From assembly GCA_963513935.1 (NCBI GenBank), contig OY740770.1:93900511-93964510 (forward strand): a stretch of DNA of 64,000 nucleotides, read 5' to 3'. Both the position numbers and the translations under genes were made by a program. The DNA is from Aphrophora alni (taxonomy: Eukaryota; Arthropoda; Insecta; Hemiptera; Aphrophoridae). Of the stretch, positions 48,510-61,800 are shown in pieces. The notes below the pieces were generated by a model. It was not told the origin of the DNA. It did not search any database and worked only from the letters and a program-made list of their open reading frames with translations. The stretch's first letter is position 1. Each line of letters starts with the position of its first letter.

Positions 48510-51110
48510 TTTTCCATCTCGCTGCCTGTTTCTGTTTTAATAATTCTAGCTTATTATTAAATTATTAAAATTTTTAGTAGAAATTTGGTGTACATATTTT
48601 TTATGATACATATTTATCAGTATTTCAAGAATCAATACTATGACTCATAAATTTTAAAAATGGTTAATCTTTGAAATTTGTATTTTTGAATATCTCACTA
48701 ACTTAAAAAAAATGTAATGGATCACCATTTTAAACATTTATAAGATAAAGTTTTGGTTCTTTGTATACTGATAAACCGTTACATAAAAATATGTTTATCA
48801 AATTTCGACTCGAAATCTTAATAATTACAAAAGGTTTACTTATTTTTCAACAAGCACAAAATGGTTTAACAGATTGAAAATGAACCGATTTCGGGTGTAT
48901 GTATATAGGAACCTTTTTTTGTTTTATTTTGACGTATATAACTACCACTTAAATTTTGGCACTTTTCTGATCACTATTTATACAATAATTAATTTAATTT
49001 AAAGAACAATAAAATAAGACATTCTAACCCGATCTTGTATTCATCAAATGGATATAAATACAAATAAAACCAAATATTACAAAAAATAATAAAACAAACC
49101 CTACACATAGAAGGTAAATTTGCATAAAGGCAAAAGGTATATGAAAAATAGAATAAGCCTTCGAGAACGGGTGTTTAATTATTGAATTAAAGATGTCAAT
49201 TATTAGTAAGAAGCTCTTATATATTATGAAGAATCTATACAATTGTGAATATGCATAAAACTAGAACACAAAATATATTTACATACATAGATAGTAAGTG
49301 ATATATGTTTTATTTCTTTATAATATATTTATCAAATTATGATATGTCCATGTTTTGATTTTGTATTAGTTTTGTATTTTGTTTTGATTTTGCATAACTC
49401 GTAGCCTAGTTATGCAAATCTAAACTTAAAGAATTTCTTAAAATTTACAAAAAATACTTAAATTTGTTGTTAATTTTTATTTTATGAAGCATGTAAAATT
49501 TATGCATTTTGAACCACTCTATGCAGGTTTGACATTTATTTGTATACAAATAATATTAAATTCTAGTACATAGCTTGTACCTAAAAATATAAAATATAAA
49601 CAAAGAAATTCTATTTTTAAACTATTTTTTTACCCATTTCAAAAATGTATATATTTAAAACGCTTTATCAGATCGTCAACGGTTCATGAAAATAATGTGA
49701 TATATATAATTATATTAAAATGTTATGTAGAGCTATGAGTTAACTAGGTCTTACCTTATTACCGTTGTATTTTTTCATATATTTTTTTATGTATTGATAA
49801 AATAACAACCTGGCTGGAAAAATACTTCTAGAAATAAATGAAGAAATGAACTTTATATTCTCCGATACATTTTTATAAATGTTTTTAGAATTATACCTTC
49901 CATGTGATTTCTCATTATTAAAACTATTCTTAAAATTAATCAAAAGATTCTCAATTTTTAAGTTACGTATAAAAGTTGGTGATTGGGCTTTACAGACTAT
50001 AATACTGAATACATTAAAACGAACAGTTCCTATAGATCCAGGAAAACATATACAATCAAAGAGATGTATTATTTTACAAAATCAAAATTTTAATACTGCG
50101 ACTAAATTTATTTTTCTTATTTTTAATTACTACTCAATTTGTTTTATTATAGCTTATGAAATCTATGTAAATCTCCCACTGAGGAATTTGTAAATGATGT
50201 AGATCAATATATTTTGAGGAATCTAAAACTGCTGTCCTTTTTGACAATAACAATGAATAAAAAAAATGAAATAAAAAAAATAAGAGTTTTAGATTAATTA
50301 CAATTAGTAAAATATGTTGATAATATTTAATATTGTTTTCTCCTTTGCGAATATTAGTTTTCATAAAATGATATGAAACCAAATTATGAAGGCGAGTGAA
50401 AAGTTATATTGCTCGCCAAAATTGGTTAATCAGACTGACTCCAAACATTGATGTTTTGTGGTTGTTAGGTGTCTTGTAAAATTATTAGAATATAATCAAA
50501 GTCCATAAAATTAAATTTAGTAATGATAGATTTAAATTTACGATTAATTTTATTTTTTTAAAGTTTTCATAAAACTTGAAACATCTGTAAATTTTAATTC
50601 GCCTACTTTGGATTTGACGTTAATTAATCTCCCTAAAGTTTTCTACCTGTAAACGTATTGCTGAGGGTAAACGCCGACTATGAAAATCATAATGTTTTGT
50701 TTGTAAATGTCCTTATTTCCAATTTACTTCTGGTTTAAGTAAATAATTGCATGTGGTGACGTATTTATTTATTTTGTAATTTCCGTTAAAACTGGTTTAC
50801 TCAACTGAAATCATGTTCTTAAGTATTTGGTACACATTATATGAATATATGTAGCTTTTAACTTTGTTTTACAACCTAAAAAATAATTTTCTTTATTACT
50901 TATTAAAAACGTTTTAAAAGGAGGAAATAAAATAACGGCCAATAATAGAAAAATTCAAAGTGATATAAAATTATATTTGGACCCTGCTTTCATTTGGTTT
51001 ATTTGGTATTACTATTAAAATACGTTTTCTCAAAAAACATTAGAGTCACATTAAAGTTATTCATTTTTTTAATTACAAAAATATGTACACAAAGGACGTA
51101 AAGTATGTGT
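48510..51110. other. AT-rich DNA with no supported gene
   Basis: Frames at 49024-49242, 49740-49943, 49879-50193 and 50134-50382 overlap one another on both strands and are AT-driven; I support none. Confidence 0.6.
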
Positions 51111-51117
51111 ATTTAAA

Positions 51118-51303
51118 ATGTAACATTGTACTACGTGACTGGTAGTGTGACTTCCATCTGTTATACGTAAATTATTAAATATACACCTATCTTCAAATAT
51201 TCAACCGTGCTCCCGTCCTGGCTAAATGACAGAAGGACGTTTACAGTGTTAATCTCTCTTTTGAACTACTCTAATATTCCAGGTCACATCAATTTAATTA
51301 GTT
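51118..51303. mobile_element. Interspersed repeat family B, copy 2
   Basis: The best-preserved copy of family B. Against the 38.5-kb copy it shares TATACACCTA and GACAGAAGGACGTTTA. Against the 55.5-kb copy it shares ATATTCAACCG, ACATTGTACTACG / ATATTGTACCCTACG and AGGTCACATC near the right end. Confidence 0.72.
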
Positions 51304-51309
51304 CATGGA

Positions 51310-52200
51310 AAATTTAGTATTATCTATATAAGAATACCGTCATATATAATCATTCTATGAGTTAGCGCTTTTTGGTGGAAAGAACATTATATATTTATAA
51401 GTGCGCACTGCTTGTTACTTTGATTATATAATAATAATAGTCCCTTATAATTTATTATTAAATTTCACTTTCCACTTATCTCGTAAAGTCGAAAATATTT
51501 ATTAATGGGATTTAAAAAAAACTTTTTGATCTAGTAATTTAAAGTTATGTTTGGTATGAGATTTACTATCTATTTGTGGATTGTTTAGAGAATTATGTAA
51601 AAAATTGTTATTAATTTATTAACATATATTATATTCAAAAAGTAAATATTAAAAATTTTGACACGTGCTATAAGTTTCAATTAAACCATTATTAATTCAA
51701 GACTAAAATTATCACGTTTTTGTTTGTAAGATAAACTTTTGTGTGACTCTACAGTGCAGAATTTGTAAACTGGAAGAGATTCGACTAATAGGTCATGGAG
51801 AGGATGATATAATTGAGAGTTTAAATAGTACGTAAAACTAATTCAAAATATTTTAAGATAAAATATAGAAAATTAGCAATATATTTTGATGTAGAATTGA
51901 ATAAGTCGTTCTTATTTCCGTACCTTCAAATTATTCAAATAATTATTCAAAAATATTCCACTTGATTTTTTTCGTTGAAACAAATGAAGCTATTTTTATG
52001 TAGGGAAGTATTTTGTATTGTATTGCGGCGGAAAAGGCATAATTCAATGGCAGTCACTCTATAAAAAAGTTTTATACTGAGCGTTCGCCAAAGTTTCATT
52101 TTTGCGAAATGAAGGAACAACTTGTAAAGAGGTACTGTATTATTATGGTTTTATAGTTATAACCAAAGAAAACTCATCCAGATAATTAAGTACGCTTTCG
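51310..52200. other. AT-rich DNA, nothing recognised
   Basis: A patch at 52025-52135 is less AT-rich, without a recognisable frame or RNA. Confidence 0.5.
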
Positions 52201-52214
52201 GCTTCGACGCAATG

Positions 52215-52260
52215 GGTCACGCACTATGCAATGACCGCTTGTCGGGAGCTATTGACTCCC
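52215..52260. other. Two adjacent hairpins followed by T run
   Basis: GGTCA (52215-52219) pairs with TGACC (52232-52236) around 12 nt, and GGGAG (52244-52248) pairs with CTCCC (52256-52260) around CTATTGA. TTTT follows. The two stems lie in a low-AT patch; no promoter was recognised. It could be part of a structured RNA or of an element related to family D just downstream. Confidence 0.35.
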
Positions 52261-52484
52261 TTTTATATAATTCAGTAACAATATAAAATATAGAGATAGA
52301 CGTTTTCATGAAAAACTGTCATGTCACCGTATGACATTTTTCTTTCGTGTAAACTTACTAGAATGAGTTATCTCTTTTTTAGTTTGACCTCACTCTGCAA
52401 CACTGTTTAGTTATTCTGAATTTCTTTCGAAATAATACAGTTGATCGGTGGTATGCTAACTTTGATCAGAGGAAAGGGCGGATA

Positions 52485-52815
52485 GGTCGGGGTAGGGGAT
52501 ACGAATAAGTTCCGGCTTTTACCGAATTAGTGAGAGGAACAACTACGAAGACAGATCAGCTTTGTTAAGGAATGTTTGGCCAAAATAGAATATTTAAATA
52601 TATTTATTCTGTTAGTGACTGTTAGCTGAAGAATCAATTTTAAATCTTTGTAAATCGAACTTGATATTCATACTTGAAGTTCGTGTAATTTATGGTTAAT
52701 ATAATCACATTGTAACTCGATAAACATGTACTGATGGGTGGCCACTGGAGTTTCTGATAACATAACTGGCTTTTTTTCTTTTGATCGACTGTCACTTTAC
52801 GAAAATATATTGGTT
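52485..52815. mobile_element. Interspersed repeat family D, copy 2
   Basis: Homologous to 42430-42775 with the same block order; the firmest stretch is 52605-52815. Divergence is high, I judge roughly 60-65% identity by eye, so both copies are old. Confidence 0.7.
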
Positions 52816-52819
52816 GTGT

Positions 52820-54090
52820 ACATATTTTTAAAAAATTGGTAATTTACGGTAATTATACATTTTTGTAAACCGATAAGGTTTTAATTTTGTTAATAAAGTT
52901 ATATTTACATGGGCTTTTCCAATCATTCACAAAAATATTTAATATCTACCATATAAATCTAAATTAAAATCAATTTTAAAAAAAATAGATTTGTCAATAT
53001 AATTAAATACAGATGAAGATTGCGACTAACATAGCCTAATATATCAAGCCCTTCACATAAAATTTGAACCTGAAAGAACGTATTCAAGTTGTTTTCGATT
53101 TTTCGCAAACTCAGGAGTTTTAGAGTTATGACATTTTTAAAAGAGGATATTTTAAGTTTTAAATTAGAAATTTTTAATATTTTACATATTATTTTTACAA
53201 TTAGGGAACTATTCTGTAAGTTGAATAACAAACTATTGTCACATACTAATATATTATTCAACTTTGACAAACATAACAGAAACTATACTTTAACAATGAA
53301 TGACATAGTCTGTAAAAACCTTTACAACAGAAAATATTATGAAATTAGATAAATATGATAATAATATCAAATTCATATTATATTAACCCTAGAAGCACTC
53401 CTTGTCATTTTCTTAAAACCAAGTAGGCTCCGGCGTCACACTTGACTCAATAATATACAACATGCATTTGGAAATTAAATTCTTAATGTTGCGTTAATTA
53501 TTTATATTCAAATTAGAATTGAATAGTATTATAATTTGTATAAATAAACACTTTATACGTTAATAAATATAATTAACGATAAGTTATAAAATGTATAATT
53601 ACTTTTAAAATATATCGGCAACATATTTTATAGCTAAAATAAATCAGGTAAAATAACTCTAATAATTTTCATGTATTTGTTTGATAAGTTATTTCAGTTG
53701 TTTTAATTAGATATAATTTTGAAATATTCCGAAAAATATTGACAGTTAACAACTGGTTCAACGATTATTAAAACCAAGTCGACATGATAATTTTCAATAA
53801 ATTTTGACACACATGTAGAATTATTAAAATAGATTTATAAATCTTAAAATTTATTATAATTAAATTTTACAAAGAGTATTCAAATAAAATAATTCATTCT
53901 ATCAGATAGGAATATGGTATATATTTTATTTGATATGTTGTAAGAGTTGCTATGAAGGAATTTAATTTTACTTAAAAAAGAAATGAAAAAAATGTGTGTA
54001 ATTGTACTTAACACAATATTACATACAAATTATTACAATTGTGTTACAAAGCGTTTGATTCTTAGAAGTGATTACTCGTATTACACTCAG
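52820..54090. other. AT-rich DNA with no supported gene
   Basis: Overlapping opposite-strand frames at 52959-53352 are mutual shadows of AT-rich sequence. Confidence 0.6.
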
Positions 54091-54097
54091 TATAAAA

Positions 54098-54575
54098 GAA
54101 AATATACTGACATTGAATAATCTTTGTTTTTACCTATTTCAATTAATGCTTGTTTGTAAAAATACTCTGTAAATATAATTTAAAACTAATTAGTTCATTA
54201 CATAATATCATTGATACTTGAATTATAGTTATGTGACACTTTGTAAGATGCAGCAAGAGAATATATTTTATCTTACAACTTCGTTTAATTTATTATATAA
54301 TGTACTGTTGAAGAACAAATACCGGCATTGTATTATTATATCAGATAAAATATAAAGACTTTCATTTGAGGATAGTATTTAATACTGTCCGGGACAAAGC
54401 CCAGCTGGTTTAAACGTCTTTATTTTTCATTTTAACCTTTATATAACAATAGAGAGAGTAAAAGTATTGTAATTAGAAAAGAAACAGTTTTAAGCTTTTT
54501 GATATTTAACTACTCAAGACAAGCAAGTGTTGTTTAATATGATCGTGTATCAGTCTGCCTGTATATGCCTACATC
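54098..54575 (+). mobile_element. Interspersed repeat family C, copy 2 (unexpanded)
   Basis: Same block order as the 46-kb copy but without microsatellite growth. It retains CTGTCCGGGACAAAGCCCAG (54386-54405), a CCGGG...CCC block, then TTTAAACGTCTTTATTTTTC, GAGAGAG, one satellite unit (about 54452-54523) and a worn GTCY part, CAGTCTGCCTGT (54551-54562). It shares ACTAATTAGTTCATTACATA with the 63.7-kb copy. A second weak match lies at 54724-54800. Confidence 0.65.
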
Positions 54576-54639
54576 AAAAAATTAATCACAGCCACTGTTT
54601 CAACTATTATATTAATTTTTATCTTCTTTTTATAAAATT

Positions 54640-55510
54640 ATATGTACGTAAAATATAATACCAGAAACTTGGGCGTTAATAAAATTATCAAAAATTCAGT
54701 TCCGCTTAGAAATATTTTTTTAGTTTGGAATCTAAACTAATCATAACTAAGTAATCTAACTGAATTTATTACGTAATTTGAGTATCGTTTTAACTATAGT
54801 TAGATATCATATTGTAAAAAACAATAACTGTTTGACCCAATAATATAGTTTATTAAAGATGTTTTTACAAAAATTTATTTAATTAATAATATCAAATCAT
54901 CGCCTACTATTTTGACTAGCTAGTAAATGTATGCAGATAAAACACATTCTCAATACCATTTAAATTTATATCACAAAATTTAGTCTTGTTAAGTAATAAG
55001 TAGTTTAAAATAAATTTAATATAATATTTCAACAATACTAATTTTAAAGCAACACTAAATAAATATTACGTTTGAATTACCTTCATATTAATACAATTCC
55101 CTCGCTCAATTATAACGAAAATATTCCGTAATTATTTATTAGTCCGTCTTATATTGAAAACTAAATTTAATAACATTTATTTTTTATTTTTTAAAAGTAA
55201 TGTGACTAAATCCACTGCATTTTCTTTAAAAAAGAAGATAAATCCATTCTTTAAACATCAGTGTAACCAATATTCACCTCCAACAATAAATAATTTTAAG
55301 CACCATGTTACGAGTTATTTATCACTCATACCATGTAATTGTCTACTAATCGTTTACTTATTTATCGTGTCACTTCCAATAAATTAAGTTTCGTCAATCA
55401 ACAAATTGTTTATACGTATTTCAATCACATCGGATCAGATACAAATCCGACTAAAGTGGAAGGGGAAAAGTAGTTTCAATAAATAGCTCTAAAAATAAGT
55501 ATATAAATAG
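54640..55510. other. AT-rich DNA with a possible family C scrap
   Basis: 54724-54800 (GGAATCTAA..., TTACGTAATTTGAGTATCG) resembles the middle of family C. The rest is featureless, including the frame at 55154-55387. Confidence 0.45.
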
Positions 55511-55517
55511 AACGGTT

Positions 55518-55735
55518 AATAATGTAATATTGTACCCTACGACGGCTAGTGTAACATCTCTCTTTATAATTTATTAAATATTCACATAACCTAAAATATT
55601 CAACCGCTTTCTCTGCCTTGCTAATTGACAGAAGCTCTCTCGCCTTACTACTCACGTATTCTTCTCCATTACTCTCGTATTCTAGTAACTTACTCACGTA
55701 ATCTAGGTCACATCTCTTTAATTAAGTAAACGATC
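55518..55735. mobile_element. Interspersed repeat family B, copy 3
   Basis: Shares ATATTCAACCG, TTGACAGAAG and AGGTCACATCT with the 51.1-kb copy. It carries an extra segment after GACAGAAG (about 55640-55700), with repeated ACTCACGTA, so it is longer. The minus-strand frame 55476-55697 crosses it and is not supported as a gene. Confidence 0.65.
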
Positions 55736-55739
55736 ATTC

Positions 55740-58125
55740 TACATTACATCCATATGTAAGGAGAGATCTTTTTAAAATGTTATGATTTTCTTCTTTCCTT
55801 AATATTTGTATTTTTTTTTAATAATAATAGTTTAAAATTATTGCTACAATAAGTTATCAGATAACACAGTCATGAACCAATTCCTTGTAACTTGGTGCAT
55901 ATGGCAAATAAAGAAATAATCAGAACGAAATAGTACGAGATTATGTGTGCTATTATATACTCCTTCATACATAAATTCCTTCTAGGGAGTATCAACAGGC
56001 ATTTAATTCGTACTTTTGTTATAAAACAGATAAAATAAATCAAAAAGAGTAAACATTCAATGTAAACTTCTTTACTTTTTTAAAACACTTATTCACACCA
56101 GAAATGAATTTGTAAGAGCCTATTCAAAAATATTTAAATAAAATGTAACCTTCACATTCCTATACATTTATAAAATGTATTAATTTTTTCCTTGCCATAC
56201 TGATTACATAAAGAATATTTATCTATGATTTTGGTTGAAAGATGATTTAGATCTTGGAATTAATTACGCTGTAATTCACGTATTTTAAAATTCAATTTAT
56301 TTTATTGTATGTTTAAGAATTAAAATATTTTGTAACGCCTTATAAAATAAATAATTTGTCTCTACTTTATGGATATGTTCCATTTCATATAAAGGTATGA
56401 GTAACTAAATTATATAACAAAAATAAAAAATTTAAATATAAATTACCTTCATAATTACGTTTATTACAAAATATATTTGATAATAAATAAAATAAAAATT
56501 ATGTTAAACAATTTTTTAATATTTTTGGTACTTGTTATGAACATACATATTAATCCTAAATTTAAAGTTTCTCTTTTATATATAAGCTTTGTGGTGTTTG
56601 TGAACGTCTTTACCTCCCTCTATTTACTTTCAATATACTACGCACACATACACATATATAAATCACATAGAAATATAATAAAACTGGGTAATGCATATCC
56701 GATAATGCATAGGCAAATTGAATACCACAATTGCTATTTAATGGTGGCCCTTAGCAATACATTGCAATAGGATTAAAGTACATAATTCTCAATGAAATAT
56801 ATATATTAGATTTCTAATTTCCGTCAACCTTCCAATCTATTTAAGCAAAATATTATCAGCCAAATCAAAACATCTATAAATACTACAACAATGTAAGAAA
56901 GGAAAATTAATGTACACAATATAACAATATCCTACCTATTAACCAATTAAATCATAACTGGAACTAGTACTTAATAAATTAATGAAATACAAACAACATA
57001 AATAATATAGGTAAAAATAAAAATGTATATTAGCATTATCTACATACAGGTAATGGAACTCATTTTAAACAACACTTACTAAGTAACTTACATTTTTTAG
57101 ATGAAGTATAACCAATGTATCAGAAAACAACCTTACACAACTATTACAAATTCTAATTAATTAAAACTCTCAAACGAACTTAAAGATTAGCTAGAAGTCA
57201 GAAAGCGAATTGCACTGAAAGAATAGATAAAAGATTCGCAAGTTCAAAAAGTTTATAATAATTTATATATAAATAGATAAAAATTATATATAAATAGTCT
57301 TTGAAATTGAAATGGTGATCTGCTTTAATATACAACCCTAAAACAATTAATATCGATCTTACGTTTTTAAATCATTGTATTTATTTGATTTATTGTATCA
57401 AATGTTTTTGCTATAATGCGCTTGTTTTTAAACGTCGGTCTGTATTTAAATAACCGTAAATTAATGTACTGGCCGTTTACAATTTACTAAAATATTGTTT
57501 GATTTTTGGTGTTTTGATATTACAGAAGTCAAAAATGTAAAATTATCTCTTCCACTATATCTCGAAATTAGGTAGACAACGACTTCTTAATTTCTTAGAA
57601 TCACTTATGAAAATAAACTTCCTTTGATTCTCGTCAACGTTCTCTCATTCCCGTCATTAATGCATATTTTTTAGGGTCTACAAGCTATATATTGCGTGTC
57701 ATCATTTTGAAATCATGTTACAACATGAGAAATACCCTATTAGATGCATAGGCCTCTGCTGGAATTGAATAGGACCCCTCATGCTTTCCAAATAAGAGTG
57801 GTAATCTCCCGACCAGCTCGAAATCCAATTTTCTAATTTTGAAAAATCACGCTTTATGATATATGTTTAAAACTTTAAATCTGATACAAATCATTGGGTG
57901 GGAAAATGACATAATCTACCTATGTTTTTATTCACAGGGGAGTTTATTGTCACTAACTATTAAAACCTTTACTGGTATTTTGTAACTGTCAAACAGTACG
58001 TTTCAAATATCATTTTACTTCTACACGAAATCACTGCTTACCGAATATATCGGTACACTTACGTAAACATATCAGTACATTAGATATCGTAAATGTACGA
58101 GAACATTTTAAAATATAAACTTCAT
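55740..58125. other. AT-rich DNA with no supported gene
   Basis: The frame 56477-56770 (+) is hydrophobic and AT-driven. I see no TE relic. Confidence 0.6.
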
Positions 58126-58129
58126 TCCG

Positions 58130-58522
58130 ATTATACCACTTTCTTTTGTACATTTAACAAAAGGCTTTAATTTTTTGAAATTTTTTTTGTCCCTTGTAAT
58201 TATTTTGTAAATTTAGCGGGTTTTGAGATATTTGACATTAATTATTTTAAACGTTTCACATTTTGAAAATATTCAAAAGAAAGTTCTAATTTTTCGTATA
58301 ATAATAAAGGTTTATGCAACAAATATGTGTACAAAGTTTGAGCTCAATGTCATTTCTACTTGCAAAAAAAATTAAGTATTTTGTTATCTGACAAAAAAAA
58401 AAAAGTCGGATAACTCGAAATCTAAACATTTCCGGGTCTACTATTACTGGACATTTTTTCATTAGTATTTTATTTATAATCAATGCCCGGAGTTTGGCCT
58501 CACCTTTAAAATACACACTGTA
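58130..58522 (-). mobile_element. Repeat with a TACAG(T/G)GTGT-type terminus
   Basis: Read on the minus strand it begins TACAGTGTGTATTTTAAAGG (58521-58502), a terminus like those at 39861 and 23124. It continues with GGTGAGGCCAAACTC, TTTCGAGTTATCCGAC, TTTGTACACATATTTGTTGC and ATATCTCAAAACCCGC, a run typical in style of untranslated parts of arthropod transposons. The other end was not found. The frame 58286-58540 (minus) is not a gene. Confidence 0.4.
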
Positions 58523-58599
58523 TAACAAAGATATTAACAAATATTAAAATGTTGAATCATTTAGTTCGAGTTTAATCACAATAACATAAATTCTTTGGA

Positions 58600-58855
58600 G
58601 TTTATTTTCATAACACAGAAATCACAACATTGAGTTGAATGCACGTTTCAAATATTCGAAACATTTAATACCGACCGTTATGAGGTCTACTTTAGTCCCA
58701 ATATCGTCTCTACACATTCTGGCCCATAATAGCGGTAACGAATAAAGGGATAACGCAAACATTAACAGCAAATGGTTGTTTGAACTCGGTCTAAATACTT
58801 CTTGCAGAGCAAACATCCTTGGGGTTAGTTTGGTCATATAGAATTTTTATTTGTC
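58600..58855. mobile_element. Interspersed repeat family A, copy 2
   Basis: Homologous to 44350-44620. The minus strand keeps a 71-codon open frame (58622-58837) with words such as NNHLLLMFALSLYSLP and CRDDIGTKVDL. The other copy has stops and shifts in the same place. This makes a coding ancestor possible, though I recognise no protein family. Confidence 0.75.
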
Positions 58856-58859
58856 TGAG

Positions 58860-61800
58860 TGACAATGTCTACATATGAACTTTATAGAGATCTATAATGA
58901 AATAACTATTCCATCAGTTTGTGTTAACAGTCACTAACCGCACTTATATTTTTTAGTCATAATAGTATAATAATTTGATCTGGACACATTGCTTGTAGTG
59001 TGAAATATTTTTATTTTTCTTCTAGGATTTTCACTCCTTAAGTCTTCTTGACACCTAACATATGGAATTACAAAACTGTAACATTTTGTAACTTCCCAAA
59101 GCTTCATCGTTTTATTTGTATTCATTATGAATCACCCCCCCCCCCCGATAGTTTAAACTAAATTTAATGAAATTAGGACAATCAATAAAATTTGTCAAAT
59201 TAATTAATATACTTTGACTCGGCATTTTAAATATTCTGGGAAAATATTTATCCACAATGTTTAAAATGTTATAGTTTTGCTTAAATTGATAAAACTTTTA
59301 CAAAATTTGACAGCTAGGGAGTAATAATGGACCACATAAATTAATTTTAGAACCCATTAAAAATCTATCCCAGTGACCATGATTTGCATGGACTTTAAAT
59401 CCAGTTTTCCCTGCGATATAAATACCGAGGACAACGCAATCCATTATTCTTTAGTGCTGTTTTCAGTTTAAAATAAAGGCGTATAACTTACTATGAGTAT
59501 AAAACATTAAAACACATTTTCGAAATAGTATTAATAAAACAATACCCACTTATGTTAAAATTATATATTCTGAACATAGCACAATGTATACTTTGTCATT
59601 AGAAAACATATTTTATGGAGGACCAACAAATGTTTGTACCGACGAAAGTTTCAGGTCACCAAATAATTGACGTATCATTTACAATAAACAGCATGTTCAA
59701 TATCAACTACTGAGTAGGAGATTAAATATTTTTCCTACTATGGTTGCAGCGCTTATATTAAATTTAATATGTTATTAAAATAATGTGCTCAAACATTGTA
59801 AAAAATGTCATCCATGCATACACTCTAGAAAATAAACATTGTAATAATTATTTCCCCATGACATCGATCATATTATCTTTTAAAATAGTTTTCATATTTT
59901 TTTCATTATTATGATTAAATTTAAATTATATTTGAAGATAAACTGAGTTTTTACATTACACTATAACTAGTTCGTTTTCGTTTAGTTGACATTCATTATC
60001 ATTCAATTTATTATTTCATATTGGTAGGACAACTACTATTTAACTGTTCTTAAAATCATGTTTTACTTTTTCATTCACTGACTTTTTTGTTATTCAGAAA
60101 GCAAACAACAATTTTAGTAATCAAGGGTATGAAATTAAAACTTCAACTTATGATAAATTAGAATATTGTTCACTTTGCTAAGTTTCTTGTCTGATAATTG
60201 TTTGAAAGCAATTACATTATTTGATTCATAATTAATAACTTTTAATTCTCGATATAAAGGACAGACGAGCACATCTGTTCAACATTTCAAAGATTGATAA
60301 AAGTTGGATGTGTAACGGAATGATATAGATTTATTCATATATAATCAAGATACAGTTAGAGATAAAGATAGAGGAAAGGGGAGGACATATTATACTAATA
60401 ATGAAAACAATAAAATATTTTATGAGTTGCACTGATTTACGGAGTGATTATGTATTACTTAAAAACTCTAAAATGGCATTAAATTTCCATCATTACAAAT
60501 AATAATAGTTGTATTTTTTTTTTTTAATGGCAAACTTAATGATTCTTATTTATTTATAATTTTTATTTATTTATTTTTTAAGATGTAGGTTAGAATTTCA
60601 ATTTGACATTTAGGTGGAAATACTAAACCTCAAATTTTATTATATTCAATATTTGTATGAAACGATCAATTTCTATAACTTTTTAATGTTTCTCTTTTTT
60701 CACAGAAACATAATTTATTTTCAGAGAATACGTAAGTAATTACAAACTATTTTGTTGGCTCCATTCCATTCTACTATGGCAATAACTCTTATAAATATTA
60801 TTTTATAAAAACATTAATATTTAAATGCTTAGTTATTCAATTTTTCATTCACAAACAACTCTTTATCGCCTACAATCTAGTAAGCTATCTAATAAGCTTG
60901 TTAGATAACATTATAAGTATTTGGATAATTCAATGGATGTATTTAAAAAAAAAAACTTGATTTTAAAACCTTTAAGAAATGTTTTATAACATACAATTGT
61001 TTTGTTTACAATTGTCATAGTTTTGTATGATGAGACACATCTGTTATTTCAAAGTTCAGAAATGACAAGTTCATTAAGTCGTAAAACTTTTAGATTTATA
61101 GAAAAGAGAGGGTGCTCATCAGTATCACAGTCATGCACGCTCCTTTTGCTTGAGTCACGTGTCCAAGCTGAGTGATTGATAAACCTTATGGGTTTTATTA
61201 CTCGACCAGTTATGCTCTAAACTACACTTTATATTATACATTTTTTTTAATATTTATTAAATCGCACATATACTGTTTATAATACATTAGTGTAAATAAA
61301 TTGTGACTACTTTTACTTTATGCTATCAAGAACAAAAAATGATTATACAATAAAATATAAAGCTTTAGGTATTAATATTGATAGATGAAAAAAATAGTAC
61401 TGTATCCATTTGTTTTGTTTTTGTTTTACATTATTTGATGACAACATTAGTAAAGGAATGAAATCATGACGTACAAAAACATTTGGTGAAATAAAAATGT
61501 GTAAAATATTGCCTCACTATTTTCAAGTAAGGATGTTTTTAGAATAAACTATAACAAACGTCAATCACGAATTCATATTTTTGAGATGAAATAAACACTA
61601 AATCGATGATTTTCTACAAACCTCTTAATATAATTTTCATATTACAAAAAATAAGTTCAACGTTACACTAAGCCTAAATTTAGTGTGAAAAGAAAGAAAG
61701 ATTCAGAAAGCAGCTTATAGATAAATGATAAATATTTGTAATCATAAAACTTTCACTCTAGCATATTGCAACGTTTCGAAGTTATTGGAGTTTTCTTGAT

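Noticed and set aside
52959..53352. Overlapping frames of 103 and 87 codons on opposite strands
   Set aside because: Both are low-complexity Lys/Ile/Asn/Leu frames typical of AT-rich DNA and cannot both be real. Neither has supporting signals.
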